DNA of 64,000 bases from Rhizobium grahamii (GCF_009498215.1 NZ_CP043498.1:558001-622000), one strand, 5' to 3'. Numbered from the stretch's first letter, positions 18,804 through 27,791 are shown. The notes: a model not told the origin generated them from the letters alone. Numbers and translations are program-made.

Positions 18804-19235
18804 ATGACGGATACTGCAGCCGGTAGCGGGCCGGAATTGCTGGTCGAGCTTACCGCAGATATTGTCGCCGCCTATGTCAGCAATCATGTCGTGCCAGTTG
18901 GCGATCTCGCCAATCTGATTTCCGACGTGCATTCGGCCCTCAGCAATACATCGACTCCGCAGCAAGCCGCGGCCGTCGTTGAAAAGCAGAAGCCGGCCGT
19001 ATCGGTGCGCAAGTCTGTCCAGGACGAGCAGATCACCTGCCTTGAATGTGGCGGCAACTTCAAATCATTGAAGCGCCATTTGATGACTCACCATAGCCTT
19101 TCGCCTGAAGAATATCGCGAGAAGTGGGACCTTCCGGTGGATTACCCGATGGTCGCTCCGGCCTATGCGGAAGCTCGTTCGCGTCTCGCCAAGGAAATGG
19201 GTCTCGGCCAGCGCCGCAAGCGCGGTCGCGGCTGA
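18804..19235 (+). CDS. mucR: MucR/Ros family zinc-finger transcriptional regulator
   Basis: 143 residues. The prokaryotic zinc finger has C79 and C82 in TCLECGG and H92 with H96/H97 in KRHLMTHH, followed by [13 protein letters not shown], the conserved Ros/MucR tail. The N-terminal part (about 10-50) is the oligomerisation region. Family members are H-NS-like silencers of exopolysaccharide, motility, virulence and cell-cycle genes, and autorepress. GGAGAAACGAAAC precedes the ATG. A rho-independent terminator follows. Orthologous to Agrobacterium ros by sequence and neighbours. Confidence 0.95.
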   Translation: MTDTAAGSGPELLVELTADIVAAYVSNHVVPVGDLANLISDVHSALSNTSTPQQAAAVVEKQKPAVSVRKSVQDEQITCLECGGNFKSLKRHLMTHHSLSPEEYREKWDLPVDYPMVAPAYAEARSRLAKEMGLGQRRKRGRG

Positions 19236-19260
19236 ACGATCCAGAAGTGGGAATATAGAA

Positions 19261-19283
19261 GCCGGGCAATGCCCGGCTTTTTT
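19261..19283 (+). terminator. Rho-independent terminator of mucR
   Basis: GCCGGGC-AAT-GCCCGGC followed by TTTTTTT, 25 bases after the mucR stop. A strong seven-pair GC stem with an immediate T-run. Confidence 0.9.
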
Positions 19284-19445
19284 CATGCCTCTGCACTCGT
19301 GATAGAGGAAAATAATCCCAAATAAAGTCGCACATAAGCGAATTTCATCAGGAATAACAATGGAAAGTTGCAGTGGGGCTCTTTCCATCATCCCCAATGG
19401 TCGCTAGGGTGTATGAATTAATTCCTATTTTATAGGAGTATTCGT

Positions 19446-19865
19446 ATGCCGATCGGAAATGTTTCTCCGCCCGCCGCGGGCGCGGCTCCCCCTGTTTCTG
19501 CCACCGCAATTCAACTGGAATCCAGTCGAAGCCCGGCGCCCGCCACGCTGCATAGTCATGTCGTCTGCCGGATCTGCGCGGAGATCACAGGCGAGATGGC
19601 GTCGCTGGTTGGCACGCGCATCCAGCGCCGGCGCGACCGCCGCCGTGCGTCATGCCATATCCGCCAGATCGCCATGTATGTCTGCCATGTCGCCCTGCAA
19701 ATCCCGCTCCACGAGATCGGCCGGGCGTTCGGGCGGGATCGCACGACCGTAGGTCATGCCTGCCACGTCGTTGAAGACCGTCGCGACGATCCCGACTTCG
19801 ACGAGTTCGTGTCGACGGTCGAACGCACGGTCGGTTTCGTCTTCCGATCGGGAGGTGAGGCATGA
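19446..19865 (+). CDS. DnaA C-terminal-like helix-turn-helix protein
   Basis: 139 residues. The centre reads CHIRQIAMYVCHVALQIPLHEIGRAFGRDRTTVGHACHVVEDRRDD. The ARQIAMYL-like helix and GRDRTTV-HA turn copy the DnaA box-binding domain of DnaA, but no AAA+ module precedes it. Such stand-alone DnaA-C domains occur in rhizobia with unknown roles; it may bind DnaA-box-like DNA. AGGAG lies eight bases before the ATG. ATGA overlap with the DUF6456 gene indicates coupled translation. Confidence 0.75.
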   Translation: MPIGNVSPPAAGAAPPVSATAIQLESSRSPAPATLHSHVVCRICAEITGEMASLVGTRIQRRRDRRRASCHIRQIAMYVCHVALQIPLHEIGRAFGRDRTTVGHACHVVEDRRDDPDFDEFVSTVERTVGFVFRSGGEA

Positions 19866-20665
19866 GTGAGGCAACCACGAGCAAGGCTACCGTCAGGCTG
19901 CTGAAGTTGCTCGCACGCGGCAAGGCGGAAACGAGCGTTCGTGACGGCGTCGTCATCCTGACCTTCGGGGACGGCACGTCCCATTCGGTTCCCGCCGAAA
20001 TACTTGCTGCCGCCGAGGCCCGTGGCCTGCTAAGCCGACAGGAAAACGTCATCTCGCTACCATCCGAGGGACGCGCCTTTCTGCGGCGTGCGGCGGCGGA
20101 ACGCGAGGAAGCGTTCCTCGATCAGCACCGCCTCGTCGAGGAGGCGGTGGTCGCCGTCGATGGCGCGAAGACACGTCTCAGGATCAACAAGGAAGAATCA
20201 CCCCTGGCTTGCCTTGTCCGCCTGAAGGACAAGAACGGCGGTCCGTTCCTGCCGGAGGAGGCGTTCGCCGCCGGTGAGAAGCTGCTTGCGGATTTCACGC
20301 GGGGCCAGCTGCAACCGAGAATGACGGCCTCCTGGGAGCCACGCCTGTCCGGACGCGGAAAGGGTGATCGAGGCGGCATGGCCGATCTCAGCGACAGCGC
20401 CGTCGCGGCTCGCCTGTCCGTCAACCGAGCGCTCGAGGCGATCGGTCCGGAACTGGCGGGCGTTGCCCTCGATGTCTGCTGCTTCATGAAAGGGCTGGAG
20501 ACGGTCGAGCGCGAACGCCAATGGCCGGCGCGCTCCGCCAAGCTGATGCTGCGAACAGCACTTCTCGCCCTGTCGCGACACTATGCGCCCAAAGCCGCCG
20601 GTCGCCGGCAGCGCGTCGAGCATTGGGGCGATGAGAATTACCGGCCGGAGATGACCTTGCGATAG
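19862..20665 (+). CDS. DUF6456 domain protein
   Basis: 267 residues, soluble. N-terminal region (about 5-80) resembles a winged-helix or marker domain; the C-terminal half contains RINKEESPLACLVRLKDKNG, FTRGQLQPRMTASW and LDVCCFMKGLETVERERQWP, the conserved DUF6456 blocks. Function unknown. Its start overlaps the DnaA-C-like gene by four bases, so the two products probably act together. It converges on the SufE gene. Confidence 0.75.
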   Translation: MSEATTSKATVRLLKLLARGKAETSVRDGVVILTFGDGTSHSVPAEILAAAEARGLLSRQENVISLPSEGRAFLRRAAAEREEAFLDQHRLVEEAVVAVDGAKTRLRINKEESPLACLVRLKDKNGGPFLPEEAFAAGEKLLADFTRGQLQPRMTASWEPRLSGRGKGDRGGMADLSDSAVAARLSVNRALEAIGPELAGVALDVCCFMKGLETVERERQWPARSAKLMLRTALLALSRHYAPKAAGRRQRVEHWGDENYRPEMTLR

Positions 20666-20669
20666 GCGC

Positions 20670-21092
20670 TCAGGCGGCTGCCCGAACCCGTGCCTCCTCG
20701 CGGATCCTGTTCACCATCGAGCGCAGGCCGTTCGAACGCTGCGACGACAGATTTTCCACCAAGCCGATTTTCGAAAATACCTCGAAGGCGTCGAGCGCCG
20801 CGATCTCGGATGCGGTCTTGCCGGAGTACGTGGCAAGCACGATCGCCACGAGGCCGCGCACGATATGCGCGTCGGAGTCGCCTTCGAAGGTCATGACGGG
20901 ATTGTCGGGGTTGCCCTCGGTATGCGTCACCAGCCAGACCTGGCTGGCGCAGCCCATCACCTTGTTCGCGGAGGTCTTCTTCTCCTCGGCAAGATCAGGC
21001 AATGCCTTCCCGAGTTCGATCACGTAGCGATACCGGTCTTCCCAGTCATCCAGGAAGGAGAAATCGTCGATAATCTGCTCGAGGGTGGTCAT
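20670..21092 (-). CDS. sufE: SufE family sulfur-transfer protein
   Basis: 140 residues. SufE accepts sulfane sulfur from the desulfurase SufS for iron-sulfur cluster assembly. The catalytic cysteine is C48 in KVMGCASQVWL; the C-terminal RSNGLRSMVNRI is family-typical. The ATG at 21092 is chosen; an in-frame TTG six bases earlier is possible. No other suf genes lie nearby. Confidence 0.92.
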   Translation of the reverse strand: MTTLEQIIDDFSFLDDWEDRYRYVIELGKALPDLAEEKKTSANKVMGCASQVWLVTHTEGNPDNPVMTFEGDSDAHIVRGLVAIVLATYSGKTASEIAALDAFEVFSKIGLVENLSSQRSNGLRSMVNRIREEARVRAAA

Positions 21093-21155
21093 GGGCAAAT
21101 GGGCCTTTCCTTATTGGACCTTCATATAGGGGAAAGACCGCCAGATTTGAACCAT

Positions 21156-21194
21156 TAAAAAGAAACGCCGCGAAGGATGGGCATCCTCGCGGCG
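21156..21194 (-). terminator. Rho-independent terminator of the DUF5330 gene
   Basis: On the minus strand CGCCGCGAGGATG-CC-CATCCTTCGCGGCG forms a long GC-rich hairpin followed by TTTCTTTTT. It lies about 105 bases beyond the stop of the DUF5330 gene. Confidence 0.8.
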
Positions 21195-21297
21195 CAGCAA
21201 CTAAGCTGAAAAATAAACAGGGCAGGCACGTCAGGCACAGGGCGTACCCAGAGGGTCGCCGGTGCAAGCTTTGGTCGCGGGCTGGCCGCGGGAATTC

Positions 21298-21801
21298 TCA
21301 GGTGGCCGGGCGCGGTGTCGGCAGGGGAATGGTGCCGGTCGTCACGTTGTCCGAGGACACGTCCTGACCGTCATCGACAGGCGGGCGATAGGGCATCGGC
21401 TGGTTCAGCGCGGCAGTCTTCTCTTCATGCGCCTGCAGGGCGGCGACGGGAGAAGCCTGCGTCGGCGCAAGGGCGGCCGCCGGCTTGGAAGAGGAGGCGG
21501 AGGCGACATCGGCGCTCTTGCCGTTGCCGAACTGATTGTCGAGAAGCTCATAGGCAACCCGTGCGCCTTCACGGGCACGGTGGCCGAGCGCCGAGACGGT
21601 TTCGGCACCCTTGGTGCAAACCTCAGGCTTTTCGCCGCACAGGCCGCTCAGATAGTCATAGGCGCCGGTTGCGGCCACGAAGGCATCGGAAATCTGCAAT
21701 GTCGGTTCGTTGGCATTCTTCACTGCGCTCTCGCCGCTGAAGAAAGACAGCACTACGAGCACAAGCCCGAACCAGAACGATCCTTTGATCAGAAACCACA
21801 T
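21298..21801 (-). CDS. DUF5330 membrane-anchored protein
   Basis: 167 residues: one N-terminal hydrophobic anchor (MWFLIKGSFWFGLVLVVLSFF), a short conserved domain (about 35-90) with two cysteines in SGLCGEKPEVC, and a proline/alanine-rich tail. This matches the rhizobial DUF5330 family, of unknown function, probably periplasmic. It lies between SufE and a DivJ-like kinase, an arrangement I recall from Agrobacterium. Confidence 0.75.
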   Translation of the reverse strand: MWFLIKGSFWFGLVLVVLSFFSGESAVKNANEPTLQISDAFVAATGAYDYLSGLCGEKPEVCTKGAETVSALGHRAREGARVAYELLDNQFGNGKSADVASASSSKPAAALAPTQASPVAALQAHEEKTAALNQPMPYRPPVDDGQDVSSDNVTTGTIPLPTPRPAT

Positions 21802-22260
21802 AGTCGTTGCCCATCCTGTTTCCCGTTCGGTCTTGTCGCCGAATCGGTCCGGTCTTCCGGTGTGGCCTCACCATAGAAAGAACTTGCGAATGCCTGTTTT
21901 CAAAACTCGTCGGCATTTGCGGCAAATTTAATTCAAATTGTAGCGAATGACATTTGTGACGCATTTCAGTCGAATTCTAGCCATCGGCGTTAAGCATGCC
22001 GGAGCCTGCCTCCTGTAATTGCAAGCTTTCCGGCGGGCGGCGGCGCCACAAATATTAACGAAAAGCCGAAATGTGAGCGAAATCCGTCGCTTACTCGCTG
22101 TTAACCGTAAAAAACAAAGCCCCTTTGGACTGGCCCAAAATGGGACTTTTAGCCCTTTCCGGCTGTGGAGCGGGACTTTCCCTTATCCTTTCTTTAAGCG
22201 CCCGGGGCCTATTGTCGGCACTCGTTAAAGAGCCTTTTGGGCGGGTATTGCGTGCGTGTA
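21802..22260. other. Intergenic region before the DivJ-like kinase gene
   Basis: About 460 bases between divergent genes. The stretch contains several TTAA words (TTAATT near 21928, TTAACG near 22055, CTGTTAACC near 22100), which are CtrA half-site-like, but I found no TTAA-N7-TTAA pair. It must hold promoters for both neighbours. No ORF with a ribosome site and no RNA gene were recognised. Confidence 0.4.
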
Positions 22261-23793
22261 ATGAGTGACATCGGAGATCGGGCTGCGGCCCTCGTGGACC
22301 GGGCGGCCGATGGCTGGCTTTCCCGGACAGGCGGGGCAGCATCGGTGCGCCAGCGGGAGCTTTCGATCCTGCGCCGGCTTGCGCTCATCTCTTCCGCTGC
22401 CCTCGTTGCCGCACCTGCGGGCCTGTCTCTCGTCACGACGCCAGCCGTGGCTCTGCCCGCCGGCGTTGCGGCCGTCTGCGCCGGCTTTTTGTTTTCCGCC
22501 GTCGGCAGCATAGCACTGTCGCGCCAGAGTCTGGCCGGCTCCGGTCTCGCAAGCCAGCCTGCTGAAGACTTCTTCATGGATGTCAGCGCCGGGCTCGTGC
22601 TGATCTTCGATCCGCAGGGCAACGTCACGACCGTTGGTGGACGTGACAAGCGCGATTTTCTCGTCTGGATGCGCAGCCCCGAGGGTCGCGGCTTCCTCGA
22701 GCAGATCCATGTGTCCGATCGCATCCTTTTCCTTCAGGCGCTCGATCAGCTGCGCCAGGGCGAGGAGCAGGCAACTGTCGATCTCCGCCTCGAGCGTCCG
22801 TCTGTTTCGCGTGACAGCCGCCAGTTCGCCTATCTGAGGACGGAGCTGACCGCGCGCCGCGATGCCGACGGCAATCTCCTCAGCGTCGTCTCGCAGCTGC
22901 GTGATGTCTCGGTCGAGCAGCAGCTGCGCGTCGAAGCGCAGAACCGCGCCGCAGATGCGCAATCGGCAAACGACGCGAAGTCCCGTTTCCTTGCCGCGGT
23001 CAGCCACGAGCTGCGCACACCGCTGAATGCCATCCTCGGCTTTTCCGACATCCTGCTCGGCGAGTATTTTGGCAAGCTGGAGAACGAGCGCCAGCGTGAA
23101 TATGTCGGGCTCGTCCGTGATTCCGGCGCGCATCTGCTCTCCGTCGTCAACACGATGCTGGATATGAGCAAGATCGAAGCTGGGCGCTACGAGCTGATGC
23201 CTGAAGCCTTCGACGTCGGCGGCGCGGTCCGTTCCTGCGAGGCGATGCTCGGGCTGCAGGCCAAGGCCAAGGGCGTGTCCCTGACCAGCCGCATCCAGCG
23301 CGGTCTCGACGAGGTCGTCGCCGATCAGCGCGCGATCCAGCAGGTTTTGATCAATCTCGTCGGCAATGCCATCAAGTTCACCGATGCGGGCGGCGCGATC
23401 TCGGTCGATGCCTCCGCACGCGACGGCGTTTTGACCCTCTGTGTCAGCGATACCGGCATCGGCATCCCGGCCGACAAGCTCGAAATGCTTGGCCAGCCTT
23501 TCGTCCAGATACAGAACGACTATACCCGCCGCTTCGAAGGCACCGGCCTTGGCCTGTCCCTGGTGAAGGGCCTCGTTGCGCTGCACGGCGGCGATTTCGC
23601 GATCGCAAGCGCGCCGGGTGCCGGCACGATCATTACGATTTCGATTGCGGTGGATGGGTCCGGCATACAGGCGGCGGAAGCCGCGCCTCATGATCTCATT
23701 GAGTTTCCGCCGCGATTGAAGACTGCGCCGGCCAGTGCCGGTCTCTTGGAAGAGGGGCTTTTCGATGGCCGCGAGCAAGCGAAAATCGCCTAA
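22261..23793 (+). CDS. divJ: Membrane histidine kinase of the PleC/DivJ family (probable DivJ)
   Basis: About 510 residues: two membrane segments (roughly 36-60 and 66-88), a PAS-like domain (about 100-220), a HisKA domain with FLAAVSHELRTPLNAILGF (phospho-acceptor His near 249), and HATPase boxes NLVGNAIKFT, DTGIGIP and RFEGTGLGLSL. The HELRTPLNAI-GFS sequence is that of PleC/DivJ-type kinases, which set DivK phosphorylation and hence CtrA activity. Gene order matches the Agrobacterium divJ neighbourhood as I recall it. Start: ATG at 22261; a TTG at 22237 is less likely. The 3' end overlaps the next gene by 29 bases. Confidence 0.72.
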   Translation: MSDIGDRAAALVDRAADGWLSRTGGAASVRQRELSILRRLALISSAALVAAPAGLSLVTTPAVALPAGVAAVCAGFLFSAVGSIALSRQSLAGSGLASQPAEDFFMDVSAGLVLIFDPQGNVTTVGGRDKRDFLVWMRSPEGRGFLEQIHVSDRILFLQALDQLRQGEEQATVDLRLERPSVSRDSRQFAYLRTELTARRDADGNLLSVVSQLRDVSVEQQLRVEAQNRAADAQSANDAKSRFLAAVSHELRTPLNAILGFSDILLGEYFGKLENERQREYVGLVRDSGAHLLSVVNTMLDMSKIEAGRYELMPEAFDVGGAVRSCEAMLGLQAKAKGVSLTSRIQRGLDEVVADQRAIQQVLINLVGNAIKFTDAGGAISVDASARDGVLTLCVSDTGIGIPADKLEMLGQPFVQIQNDYTRRFEGTGLGLSLVKGLVALHGGDFAIASAPGAGTIITISIAVDGSGIQAAEAAPHDLIEFPPRLKTAPASAGLLEEGLFDGREQAKIA

Positions 23794-24694
23794 GGGGAAG
23801 CGCGGCCGGCAGAAACCCGGCCTGCTCCTCACCGGCGCAACGGTCGTCGGCAGCCTCGGGCTGCAAGGCGCGAGCCTGCTCGGCGGCGTCATCGGCCGCA
23901 ATCCGTCGATTGCCGGTGGTTCGGCTGCCTTCCTTGTCATCTTCAGCTTCGTCGCCGCCAACGCGCTATGGTATCAGCCGGGCACCCACCCGCATCCGTT
24001 CCTGCGCACGCGCGATCCATTGTTTCCTTACGCGCTAGGCGGCCGTCCTGTGACGGAAGAGCATTCCGGCGAGGTCACGACGTTCAAGATCGAGCGGCAG
24101 GACGAAAACGCCGGCGACCCGACGACCAATTCGACACCGCCGGTCGCCGCCTTGGCACCGAACGCAAGTCAGCTGGTGATGGACATACAGACCGAGCTTT
24201 CGCGCCGGGGCCTCTACAACGGTGTCGCTGACGGCGTTATCGGCCCGCGCACAAGCGCTGCGATCCTCTTCTTCGAGGAAACGGTAGGCATGCCGCAGAA
24301 GGGCGATGCCACGCCTGACGTGCTTGCCGCGCTGCGGACGAATTCAGTCGGTCCGTCGCCGATACCGGTCGAGCGCCCGTCGGGAGACATCACCTCCAGC
24401 GCCGCCGGCGAGGATCCGGTAGCTGCTGCCATCCGCAGTGCTGAAAAGACGGTGAAGACAGCGCCGACGCCGGTCAAGCAGACCCAGTCCGCCGCCCTGT
24501 CGAATGTCGACCTCGTCCTGAAGATCCAGCAGGGGCTCGCCAACATGGCCTATGCCAATGTCGGCGTCGACGGCGTTGCCGGCGAGCAGACGCGTGTGGC
24601 GATCCGCCATTTCCAGAAGCACTATAACCTTCCAGAAAACGGCGAACCGAGCGACACCGTCCTGAAGAAGCTCAAGGAAATCGGCGCGCTCTGA
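23765..24694 (+). CDS. Membrane protein with two peptidoglycan-binding domains
   Basis: 309 residues. A basic N-terminus (AASKRKSPKGKRGRQKPG) precedes one hydrophobic stretch (about 55-70), a linker, and two PG_binding_1 repeats: SQLVMDIQTELSRRGLYNG-ADGVIGPRT (about 140-190) and DLVLKIQQGLANMAY-VDGVAGEQTR (about 255-305). It probably tethers the membrane to the cell wall. The ATG at 23765 lies inside the 3' end of the kinase gene with GAGGGG upstream, so expression is coupled and a role in envelope growth or division is plausible. Confidence 0.8.
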   Translation: MAASKRKSPKGKRGRQKPGLLLTGATVVGSLGLQGASLLGGVIGRNPSIAGGSAAFLVIFSFVAANALWYQPGTHPHPFLRTRDPLFPYALGGRPVTEEHSGEVTTFKIERQDENAGDPTTNSTPPVAALAPNASQLVMDIQTELSRRGLYNGVADGVIGPRTSAAILFFEETVGMPQKGDATPDVLAALRTNSVGPSPIPVERPSGDITSSAAGEDPVAAAIRSAEKTVKTAPTPVKQTQSAALSNVDLVLKIQQGLANMAYANVGVDGVAGEQTRVAIRHFQKHYNLPENGEPSDTVLKKLKEIGAL

Positions 24695-24752
24695 GGCGAG
24701 CGGCTTTGCCGGGCACATTGCGGCCGCGGGTAGGGCGAGCTATATCGCCCGA

Positions 24753-25109
24753 ATGAGATTGCGCTCCGACATTTTCGTTTCCGCACTGCTGCGCCGCGTC
24801 TTCGCGAAGGGCGACTTTGCCGCCGTCGAGAAGAAGGGGACCGAAGAGGCTGGTGCCGTCTTCATCCGCCAGCATTTCCGTGATGGCCTGGAGACGCTTT
24901 ACGGGCCTGCCCCCCAAAGTCTCTTCGACGATGGCGGCAGTACCGATCGGCTGTTCGAGGTAAGGCTTGAGCGCCGGCCTGCCGACGATGTCAGGGACAT
25001 GCTGGACCGCGAACGTAAGTTCGATTCCGACCTCTGGATCGTGGAGCTGGAAGTCGAGGAGATCGGTGACCTCGTGCCGACCGCGCGCCGCAACGAGAAC
25101 CCTTTGTGA
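24753..25109 (+). CDS. DUF1491 family protein
   Basis: 118 residues. The sequence MRLRSDIFVSALLRRVFAKGDFAAVEKKG followed by AGAVFIRQ and a C-terminal DSDLWIVELE is typical of DUF1491, a small alphaproteobacterial family without known function. It may share a transcript with the kinase and peptidoglycan-binding genes (58-base gap). Confidence 0.82.
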   Translation: MRLRSDIFVSALLRRVFAKGDFAAVEKKGTEEAGAVFIRQHFRDGLETLYGPAPQSLFDDGGSTDRLFEVRLERRPADDVRDMLDRERKFDSDLWIVELEVEEIGDLVPTARRNENPL

Positions 25110-25115
25110 GAGCTT

Positions 25116-26083
25116 TTACCTGCTGCGACTGACGAGCTTCAGATCGCGCGCTGCCGGGATCTGGCGGGCGGGGCGTTTGGCGTTCGACTGTGCGGCTGCC
25201 GGCTCTGCCTGTTCCGGCAGATAGGTGTAGCTGTCGGCGCGGCGCCAGGCTTCGACGCGGGCGTGGCATTCCTCCGGATCGAGCGCATCGAGCAGCATCC
25301 AGGCGCGCGTGACGCTGTGCTGCGCTTCCGCCAGATGCGGATAGAGCTTTTCGAGCACGAAGACCGCATCCATAAAATCCATACCGACACTGGTCAGCGT
25401 CGTCCCGAGCTGCTGGCCGGACATGTCGAGCATGATGCGCTCGGAGAGCCAGCGGCTGGCCGAAAGCGTGTCGGCAAGCGCCGTTGCGAATTGCAGGGCC
25501 TCGCGGTTGCGCGCAAAACGGACGAGAAGGGCCGATTGTATCGGCGACAGGGTTCTAAGGCCGAGGCGGTCACCCTCGTTGTCCCCGAGGTGCCGGGCGA
25601 GCTGACGAATCCGCTCGCGCATCTGTTCTTCACTCTCGCGACGATCGGTCGCCTCTGCCTCGGCGGCAACAGGGGCGCTGACGACAGGCTCGGCCGGTTC
25701 GACGGGGAGGGGGCTGCGGGCGGTTGTTTCGGCTCGACATGCCGAAGCCCGACCAGCGCATCCACTACCTTCGGAGACAGCGAGGCGCGGCTGACGATCG
25801 CCTTCGAATGGGCGCTGCCCTGCATCCGGGCAATCGCGATCAGCGTATCGTCGTCAATGGCTTGCGAAGAGGTGAGAAATGGTGCGGCGATCTCGATCGG
25901 CTGCGAGCCGACGAAGAGGGCAACGGCCTGAGGGATCTGCCGGCATTGCGAAAGCGCGGCAACCGCCTGGCGCCGTGCCTCGAGCGACGAGGCAGTGAAC
26001 AGAGGCGTGAAGAGTTCGGCAAACTGGCGAAGCTCGGACCGCGTGGGAGGCTGCAATCCTTCGAAGCTGCTGACGGTCGCCAT
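25116..26083 (-). pseudogene. DUF2336 protein gene interrupted by a frameshift
   Basis: The N-terminal part (MATVSSFEGLQPPTRSEL... to about residue 125) and the C-terminal part (...PVEPAEPVVSAPVAAEAEAT, then MRERIRQLARHLGDN) are in different frames. They join smoothly if one base is shifted in the G-runs at 25704-25713 (GGGG-A-GGGGG on the plus strand). Together they give about 320 residues with the alpha-helical DUF2336 look (ARRQAVAALSQCRQIPQAVALF). The ORF start at 26083 has AAGGA upstream. The shift may be a real mutation or a sequencing or assembly error at a homopolymer, so inactivity is not proven. Confidence 0.7.
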
Positions 26084-26339
26084 GAGAACCACGTCCTTCT
26101 TCCGGCTGGCGGAGGGGGCCTCTAGGTCTCGGAACCGATCACGCACAAGTACACACCCTGGAAACTAACGAAAGGGATGCCGCAGGACTGGACGCGTTAT
26201 CGGGACGCCCTCTACCTCATACGGTTTTATGAACAAATCCTACAGGGGCAGGGTTAATGCTTGCTAAAGAGCAGAAGCATTTGTGCCGGAAAGGCGCAGC
26301 CGCGATGGGTGCCCGTGGATAAGAAGGGGAGGCGGCCGA

Positions 26340-26546
26340 TCAGAGACTTTTCAGGTCGCGCAATGCGAGCAGAAGCTTGTCGCTGTCGTCGAAGCCGGAC
26401 TGATAGAGATCAAGCGCTGCCGAGGCGGCAACCTGCGCTTCCGAACTCTTGATATCGATACGCCGCTCGACGCACCACGCATCGAGCGCGTGCCGCAAAA
26501 TATCGAGATCTTCAGGAGAAAATGTCGAACCGATCAACAAAGACAT
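26340..26546 (-). CDS. Small helical protein of unknown function
   Basis: 68 residues from the ATG at 26546 (MSLLIGSTFSPEDLDILRHA). Composition is acidic and helix-forming, without membrane segments. The frame is open to 26705, but the extra N-terminus (MYRTRRRARRLL) looks like non-coding sequence. I do not recognise the family; the DILRHALDAWC-E block looks conserved and coding. Confidence 0.55.
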   Translation of the reverse strand: MSLLIGSTFSPEDLDILRHALDAWCVERRIDIKSSEAQVAASAALDLYQSGFDDSDKLLLALRDLKSL

Positions 26547-27062
26547 CTGCCTGCCCGCCTTGGCTACTGATTGACCCGATGCCACTTCACCAGCTTCGCC
26601 CTCGGCTGGTAGTCCGACCTTATCGAAATTGAATCGGACTGCAATTAGTATTTTCGTGATGTAATTATGCAACAAGCGTCGCGCCCGCCTGCGCGTGCGG
26701 TACAACTCTCACTAAGTATATGATTTTGCGCTAAAATAAATCGCCGGCTTCAAGGGCGATTCTTTCTCCAAATCGTTGAAACCAAAACGCCGGTTCAGAC
26801 GTTATAGCTTCACCGCCTTGGCGGCCGATGGAAGCACGAGAATTTAACAATCTGTTAACTGTCGTATGTCTCAATTCGGGAAGGAACAAAGCGGTCGGCT
26901 AGCGATCGTCGGGTATCCACATCACGGTATTCAGGACGTGCCGTGAGAAAGGCGCGAATGACCCAAGGGCAAACCGAAGCCCGAAAGGACGCGCTGGTCC
27001 GTTGATGCGGACAGGGTGAGATTCACGAGTTCATCCGTCTCGGGCAGTGCAGGGAGACGAGC
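26547..27062. other. Intergenic region with a CtrA-type box
   Basis: About 515 bases between divergent small genes, AT-rich in the first half. Its notable content is a full CtrA-type motif at 26844-26859, listed separately. No ORF with a ribosome site and no RNA gene were recognised. Confidence 0.4.
26844..26859. promoter_or_regulatory. CtrA-type binding site
   Basis: TTAACAATCTGTTAAC matches the full CtrA consensus TTAA-N7-TTAAC. It lies about 200 bases before the small gene at 27063 and about 300 bases from the divergent small gene, in a neighbourhood that includes a DivJ-like kinase gene. Confidence 0.5.
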
Positions 27063-27233
27063 ATGGCAAAAGTCGTTGCATTGGCTGACCGTCTGTCTCG
27101 GACGCAGAGCCGCAAGCATACAGCGCCGATCGAGGCGCAGATCCTCTTTTTCACCGGCGTTCGCTACGAGCGCCTGGGTGATACCGCAAAGCGTGCAAGC
27201 GCCCGTCGCTCCGTACGTTCGAAGGTCAAGTAG
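27063..27233 (+). CDS. Basic 56-residue protein
   Basis: The peptide begins MAKVVALADRLSRTQSRKHT and ends RASARRSVRSKVK, strongly basic and without a membrane segment. GGGAG lies seven bases before the ATG. The central block IEAQILFFTGVRYERLGD looks like folded-protein sequence. A nucleic-acid or membrane-surface role is possible but unproven. The nearest regulatory motif is the CtrA-type box upstream. Convergent with the DUF1254 gene. Confidence 0.65.
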   Translation: MAKVVALADRLSRTQSRKHTAPIEAQILFFTGVRYERLGDTAKRASARRSVRSKVK

Positions 27234-27236
27234 GGA

Positions 27237-27791
27237 TCAATTGGCGTCGGCCGCGAATTCCTCGCAACCGGCGTTGGAAAGGAAGCTCTTCGCAGCAGCG
27301 TCGAAGCTTGACTGCGGCGCCACCGTTCTCAGAACGGCATAGCCCTCGGATCGCGCCGACTCCACGAGGATCGTCTTCTGCAGTTCTGCAGGCAAAGCCT
27401 TGCGCAGCTCCGTCAGCTGGATCGGGCTCCCGATCAGGATATCGACGGCGCCTCCCACCGAAGTCCGATCGTTCATGCTGAAAATCTCGTTGGACGCCTC
27501 GTCGTAGAGGGCGATCGACCAGAAGGGCACGTTACCCTTCGCGGTAAACCGTACCGGATTCTCCTCCGTATCGAAGGAACAAACGGCTGTGTGGACGAAC
27601 GGATCGTCGTTCGAGAGGCCCGCGGTGTCGTCGGTGCCGCCAAGCAGGTAGAAGGTGTCGATATCGCCCTCGGAAGCCACCCGGGTGGCTGCGTCCTTGC
27701 CGGTGAAGTGCGGCAGGGAGAGGATGATGACCAGGTGCAGAAGTGCCGCGCCAAAAAGGCCGGCCAGTAGTGCGAACAGGATCCTAAGCAT
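27237..27791 (-). CDS. DUF1254 domain membrane-anchored protein
   Basis: 184 residues with an N-terminal anchor (MLRILFALLAGLFGAALLHLVIIL) and a periplasmic domain. WSIALYDEASNEIFSMNDR is the conserved DUF1254 block. It overlaps the preceding DUF1214 gene by eight bases; in many bacteria DUF1254 and DUF1214 form one protein, so the two products probably associate. Function unknown. Confidence 0.75.
   Translation of the reverse strand: MLRILFALLAGLFGAALLHLVIILSLPHFTGKDAATRVASEGDIDTFYLLGGTDDTAGLSNDDPFVHTAVCSFDTEENPVRFTAKGNVPFWSIALYDEASNEIFSMNDRTSVGGAVDILIGSPIQLTELRKALPAELQKTILVESARSEGYAVLRTVAPQSSFDAAAKSFLSNAGCEEFAADAN

Noticed and set aside
21802..22260. CtrA control of the DivJ-like gene
   Set aside because: Several TTAA words occur but no pair with seven-base spacing was found.
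22225..23961. 578-codon open frame antisense to the kinase gene
   Set aside because: Shadow of the histidine kinase on the other strand; no domain, and it would swallow the intergenic region.
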